DNA of 64,000 bases from NCBI RefSeq assembly GCF_003116585.1, contig NZ_QEHM01000001.1:62001-126000 (forward strand). The letters run 5' to 3'. The DNA is from Albibacillus kandeliae. Lineage in GTDB: Bacteria > Pseudomonadota > Alphaproteobacteria > Rhodobacterales > Rhodobacteraceae. Under the pieces are notes generated by a model. It made no database searches and was not told the DNA's origin. It was given only the letters and a program-made list of their open reading frames with translations. Numbering within the stretch: the stretch's first letter is position 1; every line of letters starts with the position of its first letter. Of the stretch, positions 27,772 to 35,492 are shown one piece after another. The position numbers and the translations under genes are program-made.

Positions 27772-28590
27772 ATGCGACATCTGGTTCTCGCCGCGCTGAT
27801 CGGACTGGCCGCGCTGCCCGCCTCGGGGCAGGACCGGCGCCCGAGCCATTGCATCGCCATCGCGGACGCGGCACCGGGGATCGAGTACCTGCACAAGGCG
27901 GCGTGGAACGACCCGGTCCCGGCCGATATGGTGCGGCTGAACTACATCGCCCACGCCAGTTTCCTCATCGGTACGCCCGGCGGGCTGACCGCCGTCACGG
28001 ACTACACCGGGTTCTTCGGGGCCACGCAGCTTGTCCCGGACGTGGTGACGATGAACCATGCGCATGACAGCCACTGGACCGACCGCCCCGATCCGGAGAT
28101 CACCCACGTGCTGCCGGGATGGGGCGATTTCGGCGAGGGTGTGCTGCATCACCTCGACCTGGGCGAGATGCTGGTGCGCAACGTGCCGACCGATATCCGC
28201 TCGCCCTATGGCGGGGTCGAGCTGAAGGGCAATTCGATCTTCGTGTTCGAGGTCGGCGGGCTCTGCATCGGGCACCTCGGGCATCTGCACCACGTGCCCA
28301 ACGACGAACAGTTCGCGGCGCTGGGGCGGCTCGACGTGGTGATGGCGGCGGTGGACGGGGGCATGACCATGTCGCTGCCAGAGATGATCACGGTGGTGCA
28401 GCGGCTGAAATCCTCGATCGTGATCCCGATGCACTGGTTCGGCGAGGGCACGCTGGAGCGCTTCCTGACCGGCATCGCCAGCGATTTCGACGTGGTACGG
28501 ACCGAGGACTCGGAGCTGCTGGTGAGCCTGCGCACCCTGCCGGCGCGGCCAACGGTGATCGTGTTGCAGCCGCAGTACCTGGTGGACTGA
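27772..28590 (+). CDS. Exported metallo-beta-lactamase-fold hydrolase
   Basis: Periplasmic or secreted protein with a signal peptide (MRHLVLAALIGLAALPASG, cut near residue 20) and a UlaG-like metallo-hydrolase fold, 272 residues. Candidate metal ligands are His in YIAHASFLI, in VTMNHAHDSHW, in CIGHLGHLHHVPND, Asp in VVMAAVDGGMTMS and His in IPMHWFGEG. The motif order fits the MBL superfamily, but the HxHxDH box is replaced by NHAHDSHW. The substrate is unknown. It is flanked by ddl (divergent) and a GlcD-type oxidase. Confidence 0.82.
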   Translation: MRHLVLAALIGLAALPASGQDRRPSHCIAIADAAPGIEYLHKAAWNDPVPADMVRLNYIAHASFLIGTPGGLTAVTDYTGFFGATQLVPDVVTMNHAHDSHWTDRPDPEITHVLPGWGDFGEGVLHHLDLGEMLVRNVPTDIRSPYGGVELKGNSIFVFEVGGLCIGHLGHLHHVPNDEQFAALGRLDVVMAAVDGGMTMSLPEMITVVQRLKSSIVIPMHWFGEGTLERFLTGIASDFDVVRTEDSELLVSLRTLPARPTVIVLQPQYLVD

Positions 28591-28740
28591 GGGGGCGGTG
28601 CCACGCGGCGCGGTTTTTGTCGCACGAATGGCACTTCGGGGCGCGATCGCAGAACTCTGAATTCACTCGGCTAATCCATCGCGCGGAGGTGTGGCGCACA
28701 GCGGGCAGAGCTTGCGTAACGAAGCGGAAACGGGCATTCA

Positions 28741-30159
28741 GTGAGCATGACGCTGAACCCCTGCGAAGGGGCGGTTGCAGAGCGGATCGCCGCGCGCCTC
28801 CCCAGTGAAGTCTTCCGCCCCGTCGAGGCGCGGTATCTCGAAGAACCCCGCGACCTCCACCGTGGGCTTGCGGGTCTGCTGGCCCTGCCGCGCACGGCCG
28901 AGGAAGTGGCCGCACTGATCCGCGCCGCGGGCGAGGAGCGGGTGGGGGTGGTGCCCTACGGCGGCGGCACCGGGCTGGTCGGCGGGCAGGTGCAGGTCGA
29001 GGGACCGGCACCGCTGGTGCTGTCGCTGGAACGCATGTCGACGGTGCGTGCGGTCTACCCCGAGGAGAACGTGCTGGTGGCCGAGGCCGGGACCATCCTG
29101 GCCGACGTGCAGGCGGCCGCCCGCGAGGCGGATCGGCTGTTTCCCCTCTCGCTGGCCTCGGAAGGGTCGGCGCGGATCGGCGGCAACCTCTCGACCAATG
29201 CCGGCGGGGTGAACGTGCTGCGCTATGGCACGGCGCGCGAGCTGGTGCTGGGGCTGGAGGCAGTGCTGCCGGACGGAACCATCTGGAACGGCCTGACACG
29301 GCTGCGGAAAGACAACACCGGCTACGACCTGCGCCACCTGCTGATGGGGGCCGAGGGCACGCTGGGCGTGATCACCGCGGCGGCGCTGAAGCTTTCGCCC
29401 ATCCCGGCGGAACGGGGCGTTGCCCTGCTGGTGGTGGAGAGCCCGGCGGCGGCGCTGTCGCTGCTTTCGCTGGCGCAGGACATCGTCGGTGACGGCATCA
29501 GTGCCTTTGAACTGATGAGCCGTGAGGGGCAGGAGTTTCTGGCGGAGACCATGCCGGAGGTGCGGCGGCCCTGGGCCGAGCCGCCGGACTGGTGCGTGCT
29601 GATGGAACTCGGGCTGTCACGGGGACGCGACCCGGAGGAAACGCTTGGCGCGGTCTTCGAGGCGGCGCTGGAGCAGGGGCTGGTCAGCGACGGCCTGATC
29701 GCCCAGTCGGAGGGGCAGGCCCGCGACTTCTGGAACATGCGCGAGCATATCCCCGAGGCCAACCGCCACGTCGGCTCGGTGTCGAGTCATGACATCTCGC
29801 TGCCCTTGGGGGCGGTGGCCGGGTTCATCGACGAAGCGCGGGAGGCGCTGGCGAAGATCGGGTCGTTCAGGATCAACTGTTTCGGTCACCTCGGCGACGG
29901 CAACCTGCATTACAACGTGTTTCCGGCCAAGGGGTTGACCCGCGCCGACTATGTCGACGTGAAGGCGCAGGTGGCGCGGCTGGTCTATGACATGGTGAAC
30001 GCGCGGGGCGGCAGCTTCAGCGCCGAACACGGCGTGGGACGGGCCAAGCTGGACGAGCTTGAGCGCTATGGCGACCCGGCCAAGCTGGCGGCGATGCGCG
30101 CGATCAAGACCGCGCTGGACCCGAAGGGCATCATGAACCCGGGTGTGATGCTGCGCTGA
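28741..30159 (+). CDS. FAD-binding oxidase/dehydrogenase, GlcD/D-2-hydroxyacid family
   Basis: FAD enzyme that oxidises a 2-hydroxy acid such as D-lactate, glycolate or D-2-hydroxyglutarate. It has 472 residues from GTG 28741; ATG 28747 is an alternative. The PCMH-type FAD domain is at about 40-220 (VVPYGGGTGLVGGQV, SEGSARIGGNLSTNAGG, GYDLRHLLMGAEGTLGVITAA). The C-terminal FAD-oxidase_C domain has FGHLGDGNLHYNVF and SAEHGVGRAKLDEL. No GlcE/GlcF partners adjoin it, which points to a stand-alone D-2-hydroxyglutarate dehydrogenase-like enzyme. It ends 11 bases before apt. Confidence 0.9.
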   Translation: MSMTLNPCEGAVAERIAARLPSEVFRPVEARYLEEPRDLHRGLAGLLALPRTAEEVAALIRAAGEERVGVVPYGGGTGLVGGQVQVEGPAPLVLSLERMSTVRAVYPEENVLVAEAGTILADVQAAAREADRLFPLSLASEGSARIGGNLSTNAGGVNVLRYGTARELVLGLEAVLPDGTIWNGLTRLRKDNTGYDLRHLLMGAEGTLGVITAAALKLSPIPAERGVALLVVESPAAALSLLSLAQDIVGDGISAFELMSREGQEFLAETMPEVRRPWAEPPDWCVLMELGLSRGRDPEETLGAVFEAALEQGLVSDGLIAQSEGQARDFWNMREHIPEANRHVGSVSSHDISLPLGAVAGFIDEAREALAKIGSFRINCFGHLGDGNLHYNVFPAKGLTRADYVDVKAQVARLVYDMVNARGGSFSAEHGVGRAKLDELERYGDPAKLAAMRAIKTALDPKGIMNPGVMLR

Positions 30160-30170
30160 GGCGGGGGCGG

Positions 30171-30710
30171 TTACTCGCCCTCGAACTCGCAGAGCACGTG
30201 GACGTCCATGCCCATGTCTTCCAGCACCTTGCGGCCGCCGAGATCGGGCAGGTCGATGATGAAGGCGCAGGAGACGATCTCGCCGCCGAGGCGTTCGATC
30301 AGCTTGATCCCGGCGGCGGCGGTGCCGCCGGTGGCCAGCAGGTCGTCGACCAGCAGGATCTTCTCGCCCGGCTGGATCGCGTCATCGTGGATTTCGACGA
30401 CGGCCTCGCCGTATTCGAGCGTGTAGGCCTGCGAGATGGTGGCGCCGGGCAGCTTGCCCTTCTTGCGGATCGGGACGAAGCCGACCGAGAGCTGGTGCGC
30501 GATGGCGCCGCCGAGGATGAAGCCCCGGGCCTCGAGCCCCACGACCTTGTCGATGCGTTCACCGGCGTACGGGTGCAGCATCTGGTCGATCGCCATGCGG
30601 AACCCGCGGGGATCGGCGAAGAGCGTGGTCACGTCCCGGAACATGATCCCTTCGTGCGGGAAATCGACGATGGTGCGGATGTAGTCGCGGACGGATTTCG
30701 TCTTGGGCAT
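30171..30710 (-). CDS. apt: Adenine phosphoribosyltransferase
   Basis: Salvages adenine with PRPP to AMP. It has 179 residues, full length. The PRPP-binding motif [21 protein letters not shown] lies near residues 120-140, and the family motifs [15 protein letters not shown] and [14 protein letters not shown] are present. Adenine is released by the mtnP product encoded 3.2 kb away on the same strand, so the two genes form a functional pair though not one tight operon. Confidence 0.95.
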   Translation of the reverse strand: MPKTKSVRDYIRTIVDFPHEGIMFRDVTTLFADPRGFRMAIDQMLHPYAGERIDKVVGLEARGFILGGAIAHQLSVGFVPIRKKGKLPGATISQAYTLEYGEAVVEIHDDAIQPGEKILLVDDLLATGGTAAAGIKLIERLGGEIVSCAFIIDLPDLGGRKVLEDMGMDVHVLCEFEGE

Positions 30711-30796
30711 GGGGTCCCCGTTAGCCTGTCTTCATGAGCCGGTCTTGCCGGATCAGGGTTTGGCACCAGCGGGGACGGGTTGCAAGGAAAAGCCTG

Positions 30797-30916
30797 TCAG
30801 GACCGGTAGGAGATTCTCAGGTTGCGATAGAGCGTGTCGGCCAGCCAGCGCAGGTGCGGGCGGTTCCAGTCCAGGCGTTCGCGCACGAGGAAGGTTTTTG
30901 CTGCGTTAAGAGGCAT
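30797..30916 (-). CDS. Possible 39-residue protein divergent from the RHH gene
   Basis: A small open frame from ATG 30916 to TGA 30797. It has a good ribosome site (AAAGGG 8 bases upstream). The peptide starts MPLNAAKTFLVRERLDWN and continues PHLRWLADTLYRNLRISYRS: Arg/Leu/Trp-rich and probably helical. It starts 54 bases from the 18-bp palindrome and is divergent from the ribbon-helix-helix gene, so both would share one control region. I do not recognise it. It could be a true micro-gene, a toxin-like peptide or a gene remnant. Confidence 0.42.
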   Translation of the reverse strand: MPLNAAKTFLVRERLDWNRPHLRWLADTLYRNLRISYRS

Positions 30917-30969
30917 TTGCATTTCCCTTTCAATTGGTGTTCTGTCAAAGAAATATCTACAAGTCCTAT

Positions 30970-30987
30970 ACAATGTATATACATTGT
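30970..30987. promoter_or_regulatory. 18-bp perfect palindrome, likely RHH operator
   Basis: ACAATGTATATACATTGT reads the same on both strands. It lies 34 bases upstream of the ribbon-helix-helix start in a markedly AT-rich tract (30920-31000). Ribbon-helix-helix proteins often repress their own genes by binding such symmetric AT-rich sites, so autoregulation is the simplest reading. It overlaps a TATACA sequence that could be a -10 box. Confidence 0.7.
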
Positions 30988-31021
30988 CGGGTCGCGAAAA
31001 TCAAGATTTCGAGGATGTGCG

Positions 31022-31309
31022 GTGGCCAAGAAAGACGCCAAGGACAAGGGCTCGAAAGGCTCGAAAAAGAAGAACGCCCAGCTGATCCTGCGCCTCGACA
31101 AGGAGGAGCGGGACGCCTTCGTCGAGATGTGCAAGGAACTGGACACCAGCGCCGCGCGCGAAATCCGCCGGTTCATCCGGGGTTTTCTGAAAGAGCATGA
31201 CGGCACCGAGGAGGCATGGTCTCCGGAGCCGCCGGTCGCTGCGGCGCCCGTCGCAGAGGCGCCCGTGGTGGAGGCCCCTGTCGAAGAGGCACCTGCCACA
31301 GAGGACTGA
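31022..31309 (+). CDS. Ribbon-helix-helix (CopG/Arc-like) DNA-binding protein
   Basis: Predicted small transcription regulator, 95 residues, starting at GTG 31022 with GAGGA six bases upstream. The first 18 residues are Lys/Asp/Ser-rich. The RHH fold follows at about 19-60: strand QLILRL, helix DKEERDAFVEMCKEL, turn DTS, helix AAREIRRFIRGFLKEH. The tail is a low-complexity Pro/Ala/Glu/Val repeat (APVAEAPVVEAPVEEAPA). It is preceded by a perfect palindrome and ends five bases before the convergent LysE gene. No toxin gene of a known family is next to it. Confidence 0.8.
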   Translation: MAKKDAKDKGSKGSKKKNAQLILRLDKEERDAFVEMCKELDTSAAREIRRFIRGFLKEHDGTEEAWSPEPPVAAAPVAEAPVVEAPVEEAPATED

Positions 31310-31314
31310 CGCGG

Positions 31315-31947
31315 TCAGCCTGCCGGGCGGCGCAGCAGTGCGGTCAGCACACCCATTCCGATCAGTGTCGCGCCCCCGGCGCGGGTCAGTCCGGTGATGA
31401 CCCGGGGCCGTCCAATCGTGGTGCGCAGTCGGTCCGCCAGCAGCGCATAGGCCAGCGCGTTGAGCCCGGCGAGGCCGACGAAGGTGGCGATCAGGATCGC
31501 GAATTGCGGCGCGAGCGGCGCATCGGGGCGCACGAACTGCGGCACGAAGGCGATGAAGAAGGCAATCGACTTGGGGTTCAGGGCGGTCACCACGGCGGCG
31601 TGCCGGAACACCCCGGAGGCGGTGACGTCGCGGTTGGCGGTGCGGGCCTCGAGACCTTCCGAAGGGGCCGAGCGCAACAGCTTGATGCCGAGCCAGACAA
31701 GGTAGGCTGCGCCGACCCACTTGAGCGCGGCGAAGAGCATGGCCGATGTCATCACCAGCGCTCCGAGCCCGAGAAGCGAGGCGCTCATGGCGAGGAAATC
31801 ACCAAGGCTGACGCCGAGCGCCGAGGCGACGGCGACCGAGCGGCCTTTGGAGAGCGCGTAGCTCAGGACCAGCAGGACCGTCGGCCCCGGGATCAGCAGA
31901 AGCGCGGTGGTGGCGGCAACGAAGGCGAGCCAGAGATCGAGGGGCAT
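31315..31947 (-). CDS. LysE/RhtB family exporter
   Basis: Six-helix inner-membrane exporter of amino acids or related metabolites. From ATG 31947 (AAGGAT upstream) it has 210 residues. The family motif is PGPTVLLVLSYALSKGRSVAVASALGVSLGDFLAM near residues 18-53. The C-terminal half has NPKSIAFFIAFVPQFV. It follows the DUF2269 gene by 46 bases. The substrate cannot be predicted. Confidence 0.9.
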   Translation of the reverse strand: MPLDLWLAFVAATTALLLIPGPTVLLVLSYALSKGRSVAVASALGVSLGDFLAMSASLLGLGALVMTSAMLFAALKWVGAAYLVWLGIKLLRSAPSEGLEARTANRDVTASGVFRHAAVVTALNPKSIAFFIAFVPQFVRPDAPLAPQFAILIATFVGLAGLNALAYALLADRLRTTIGRPRVITGLTRAGGATLIGMGVLTALLRRPAG

Positions 31948-31993
31948 GGGCGTATCCTTTTCGGTGGTTCGCCCGAGCAAGCCACGGTTCGGA

Positions 31994-32455
31994 TCAGAAG
32001 CCAAGCGCCGGTTTGCTGACCATCAGTGCAAAGATCGCCATCAGCGCGAGGAAGGCGGGCCAACCGAGGGCGAACCAGATCCGGCAGGCGCGCAGTGCCT
32101 CGGGCGGGAACGAGCCGTTCGCGGTGAGATCGCGAATGCGGGTCTGGAGGTGCACGACCGGGGCCCAGCAGAGAAAGGCGAGGGCGTAGAGCACGTAGGT
32201 CGCCAGCAACCAGGGCTCGGTCAGGGACCAGCCCTGGAGGTGGATCAGCCACAGACCGGTCGCGGGCTGGATCACCCCTGCGGGCGTGGTGAAGAGCCAG
32301 TCGGCCATGACGACACCGCGGGCGACCTGATGGATCACGCGGCCATCGCGGCTGCGCATGGCCCAGACCATCTGGAAGGCGGTGCCGATGCCGGTGCCGA
32401 ACAGGACGGTGGAGGAGAGGATGTGAAGCCACTTCGCCAGCAGGTAGGGGTCCAT
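31994..32455 (-). CDS. DUF2269 family integral membrane protein
   Basis: Small membrane protein with four predicted helices, 153 residues, matching the DUF2269 family (WLHILSSTVLFGTGIGTAFQM, TTPAGVIQPATGLWLI, YVLYALAFLCWAPVVHLQ). The function is unknown. Its start overlaps the stop of the upstream NAD-binding/DoxX protein by one base (TGATG), so the two are co-translated and may act together in the membrane. Confidence 0.85.
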   Translation of the reverse strand: MDPYLLAKWLHILSSTVLFGTGIGTAFQMVWAMRSRDGRVIHQVARGVVMADWLFTTPAGVIQPATGLWLIHLQGWSLTEPWLLATYVLYALAFLCWAPVVHLQTRIRDLTANGSFPPEALRACRIWFALGWPAFLALMAIFALMVSKPALGF

Positions 32456-33735
32456 CAGCGTTCATCCTCCAGCACGGCGTGGATCAGCAGCAGGGCGAGG
32501 ATCGGCAGGTTCTTGAGCAGCCCGCCGAGCGGCAGGAGCCAGAGGGCGGGCGCAAGTATGGTGAAGGCGAGGGTGTAGAGCGCGACAAGCGCGACCTGGA
32601 GCCATGCCATGAGGCGCGGCCGCCAGTTACGCAGGAGCGCGAGTGCGATGGCAAGGTCGGCCAGGCCGCCGAGGCGGGCAAGCGCGATAAGGGCCGCCGC
32701 CGGCAGGGCGGTCGGGCCGAGCAGGGGCAGGAACTGAGCGGCCGGGAGGAACAGGCCAAGCAGGCCGGAGACGATCCAGAGGAGCGCGAGCGTAAGCCGC
32801 AGGAGCGGGCGCAGCAGGTAGAGCCGGGCGTGCCAGAGGTCCTGTGTTCCTGCCGGGCGGCTGCGGTGAAAGGTCGAGAAGGGGCGGCCGGGCGTCGTCA
32901 GCGCCTCGGAGGTGGGTGCGAGGACACCGGCGGAGAGCTGGTCGACCGCGGTGCGCGAGATCGGGACGAGGCGGAGGGCATCCCCGACGCTGCCGAGTGC
33001 GCGGGCAAGGGGGAGGGGCAGGCGCAGCAGTGGCGCGCGGGAAAGGCCCAGCCAATTGCGATAGGCGCGGGTCATGTCGGCGAGAGTCAGGGTCTCGGGG
33101 CCGCCAACGGCGTGAGGGCCGGGGGGCGGCGGATTGCGGAGGCAGTCGCGGATCACCGTGGCGAGATCGTCGGCATGGATCGGGTTGAACGGCTGGTCGC
33201 CCCTGCCGACCACGGGTGTCACGAGGGGAAAGGCCGCGAAGGCGCGCAACAGCGAACTGCCGCCGTAGGAGGTATCGCCAAGGACAAGCCCGGGGCGGAG
33301 GATGGTGACGCCATGATCGCGGGCGATCTTTTCGCCCACGCGGCGGTGGCTGGCGAAGGGCGTCTCGGCGGTCTCGATGCCGATGGCGGAGATCAACAAC
33401 GCGGTGCAGGTGTCTGGCAGTGCGAGATAAAGCGCCTGTGGGGCAAGCTGGTGGACAGCCGTAAACGCGGCTTCGGACCCGTTCAGGAGACCGGCGGCAT
33501 TTACCACGTGATCAACCCCGGCGAGGTGCGGGCGCCAGAACGCGGGGTCGTGGGTGGCCGGGTCCGTCAGGTCGGCCCGGAGGGTGGCAAACCCCATCTG
33601 GTCGAGCCGGGCGGTGCGGCGGGCGGAGGCGATGACGTGCCAGCCCTCGCGGCGCAGGGCAAAGGCGATGTGGCGGCCTATGAATCCGTCCGCGCCGAGC
33701 AGCAGAACAGTAGCAGGGGAACTGGCCGTCACCAT
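32455..33735 (-). CDS. NAD(P)-binding SDR-type protein fused to a DoxX-like membrane domain
   Basis: Two-part protein of 426 residues. The N-terminal 1-270 is an atypical extended SDR domain with the nucleotide motif LLLGADGFIGRHIAFAL and later GVTILRPGLVLGDTSYGGSSLL. The C-terminal part, about 300-420, has four hydrophobic segments of the DoxX type (LYLLRPLLRLTLALLWIVSGLLGLF). It is followed by DUF2269 with overlapping codons. The layout resembles NDUFA9-like proteins joined to DoxX. A membrane redox or quinone-linked role is inference. Confidence 0.85.
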   Translation of the reverse strand: MVTASSPATVLLLGADGFIGRHIAFALRREGWHVIASARRTARLDQMGFATLRADLTDPATHDPAFWRPHLAGVDHVVNAAGLLNGSEAAFTAVHQLAPQALYLALPDTCTALLISAIGIETAETPFASHRRVGEKIARDHGVTILRPGLVLGDTSYGGSSLLRAFAAFPLVTPVVGRGDQPFNPIHADDLATVIRDCLRNPPPPGPHAVGGPETLTLADMTRAYRNWLGLSRAPLLRLPLPLARALGSVGDALRLVPISRTAVDQLSAGVLAPTSEALTTPGRPFSTFHRSRPAGTQDLWHARLYLLRPLLRLTLALLWIVSGLLGLFLPAAQFLPLLGPTALPAAALIALARLGGLADLAIALALLRNWRPRLMAWLQVALVALYTLAFTILAPALWLLPLGGLLKNLPILALLLIHAVLEDER

Positions 33736-33821
33736 GAGGTGCCGCGAGTGCCCGATCTGGTCGTGTGCTCTGACGTCCTCTGGCCGGGGTTTGGTGCGGT
33801 CCTCATGCCTTGTCCTTTCGG

Positions 33822-33856
33822 CGGCGGATCAGGCCATGAAACGGCATGATCCGCCG
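33822..33856. terminator. Hairpin between mtnP and the SDR-DoxX gene
   Basis: CGGCGGATCA (33822-33831) and TGATCCGCCG (33847-33856) form a perfect 10-bp stem with a 15-base loop, 34 bases past the mtnP stop. No T-run follows on the minus strand. It may be a mtnP terminator, an mRNA-processing hairpin, or an operator in front of the SDR-DoxX gene. Confidence 0.5.
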
Positions 33857-33889
33857 GGCTGCAATGCCGGTTCGAGCCCGCCGCTTGTG

Positions 33890-34756
33890 TCAGAGCACCC
33901 GGCCCGCCACTGCGTCGAGCTTGGCCAGCAGGGCCGGGTCGCGCTTGTCGGGAGCGGTGAGGATCGCGTACTCCAGCGCCCGGTCGCACCCGTGGGGGCA
34001 GGGCGCGCGCTCGGGACCCAGCAGGGCGGGTAGGCGCGCGACGAGGGAGCGGCCCTTGTCGGCATTGTCCTGCAACGTCTTGATGATCTCGGTGATGTCC
34101 ACCGCGCCGTGGTCGGGGTGCCAGCTGTCGAAGTCGGTGATCATGGCGACGGAGGCATAGCAGAGCTCGGCCTCGCGGGCGAGCTTGGCTTCGGGCATGT
34201 TGGTCATGCCGATCACGTCGGCGCCCCAGCTTTCGCGGTACATCTTGGACTCGGCGACCGAAGAGAACTGCGGACCCTCCATCGCGAGGTAGGTGCCGCC
34301 GTCATGCACGGTGATCCCTGCGTCTATGGCGGCGGCGAGGCAGGCCGCCGAGAGGCGCGGGCAGGTCGGGTGCGCGACGCTGACGTGCGCGACGCAGCCG
34401 GTGCCGAAGAAGCTCTTCTCGCGGGCGAAGGTGCGGTCGATGAACTGGTCGATGATGACGAAATCGCCGGGCGCCATCTCTTCCCGGAACGAGCCGCAGG
34501 CCGAGACCGAGATGACATCGGTCACGCCCAGCCGTTTCAGCGCGTCGATGTTGGCGCGGTAGGGAACGGTGGTGGGCGAATGGACGTGTCCGCGACCGTG
34601 GCGGGGCAGGAAGGCCATCTTCACCCCGTCCAGCGTGCCGGTCAGGATCTGGTCGGAGGGCGCGCCCCACGGGGTCTCCACCGTGGTCCATGTCGGGTTT
34701 TCCAGCCCGTCGATCTCGTAGAGCCCCGAGCCGCCGATTACGCCGAGATAGGTCAT
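33890..34756 (-). CDS. mtnP: S-methyl-5'-thioadenosine phosphorylase
   Basis: Splits methylthioadenosine with phosphate to adenine and methylthioribose 1-phosphate, in methionine salvage. It has 288 residues with the start motif MTYLGVIGGSGLYEIDGLEN. The phosphate site is LPRHGRGHVHSPTTVPYRANI, and the purine-site region is YLAMEGPQFSSVAESKMYRESWGADVIGMTNMPEAKLAREAELCY. The methionine in that region fits MTA rather than guanosine use. It pairs functionally with apt at 30171-30710. Confidence 0.95.
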   Translation of the reverse strand: MTYLGVIGGSGLYEIDGLENPTWTTVETPWGAPSDQILTGTLDGVKMAFLPRHGRGHVHSPTTVPYRANIDALKRLGVTDVISVSACGSFREEMAPGDFVIIDQFIDRTFAREKSFFGTGCVAHVSVAHPTCPRLSAACLAAAIDAGITVHDGGTYLAMEGPQFSSVAESKMYRESWGADVIGMTNMPEAKLAREAELCYASVAMITDFDSWHPDHGAVDITEIIKTLQDNADKGRSLVARLPALLGPERAPCPHGCDRALEYAILTAPDKRDPALLAKLDAVAGRVL

Positions 34757-34882
34757 GTCGCCCCCTGTGCTTGCCTGTTCGGGCGAACCTTAGCGCCCGT
34801 TGGCGGGGCTGCAACGGGATTATGGGGAGATGGGAGGGACGGGGGCTGGGCGTGCCGGAGGATTGGGCACCGCCAGCGCGGA

Positions 34883-35350
34883 TCACTCGGGCCGGGGCGC
34901 GACCCGCCGTTTCTGGAAGCCGGTCTTGGACTGTTCGAAGCCCGCGCGCTGGTAGAACCCGAGCGTTTCCGGCCGGGTGGACCCGGTCATCAGCATGAGC
35001 TTGTAGCAGCCAGCCTGCCACGCGGCCTCCGTGGCATGATCCATCAGGCGCTGGCCGATGCCGCGGTTGCGGTAAGCGGCATGGGTGACGACGTTCTCGA
35101 TCAGCCCGTAGGGCGCGCCACCACGGGTCAGGTTGGGGATGACGACCAGCGTGCAGGAGGCGACGGGCGTCGCGTCTGACAATGCAAGGAAGATCGCGCT
35201 CCCCTCGTAGCGCATCAGGTGTTCCAGCGCGGCCTCGGCCTGCGGCCCGCTGGGGCGCTCGTCGCCCGGATTGAGGTGCTGGTAGAGGTCGAGCAGGGCA
35301 GGCAGATCGGCAGGCCCGGCGCTGCGGATGGTCAGATCGGAGGGGGACAT
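34883..35350 (-). CDS. GNAT family N-acetyltransferase
   Basis: Acetyl-CoA-dependent acetyltransferase of unknown substrate, 155 residues. Motif A is VVTHAAYRNRGIGQRLMDHATEAAWQAGC near residues 88-116, followed by KLMLMTGSTRPETLGFYQRAGF. It starts at ATG 35350, is divergent from the SulP transporter gene and shares a 142-base gap with it. Confidence 0.87.
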   Translation of the reverse strand: MSPSDLTIRSAGPADLPALLDLYQHLNPGDERPSGPQAEAALEHLMRYEGSAIFLALSDATPVASCTLVVIPNLTRGGAPYGLIENVVTHAAYRNRGIGQRLMDHATEAAWQAGCYKLMLMTGSTRPETLGFYQRAGFEQSKTGFQKRRVAPRPE

Positions 35351-35492
35351 CGGGAAAACCTCAGTGGAATCGTGCCTTGGCCACGGTTCGGCACAGCGCC
35401 GGGCGTGGAGAAATCTAATGGTAATGCTGGCCTTTCATGCTGCATTGCAGTAAACGCGCGGCGCCCGCAACGCCACAGCCAAAGGAAATCCG

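Noticed and set aside
35439-35449. CTGCATTGCAG palindrome upstream of the SulP gene
   Set aside because: Only five-base arms around one base, expected by chance at this length, and no supporting second copy.
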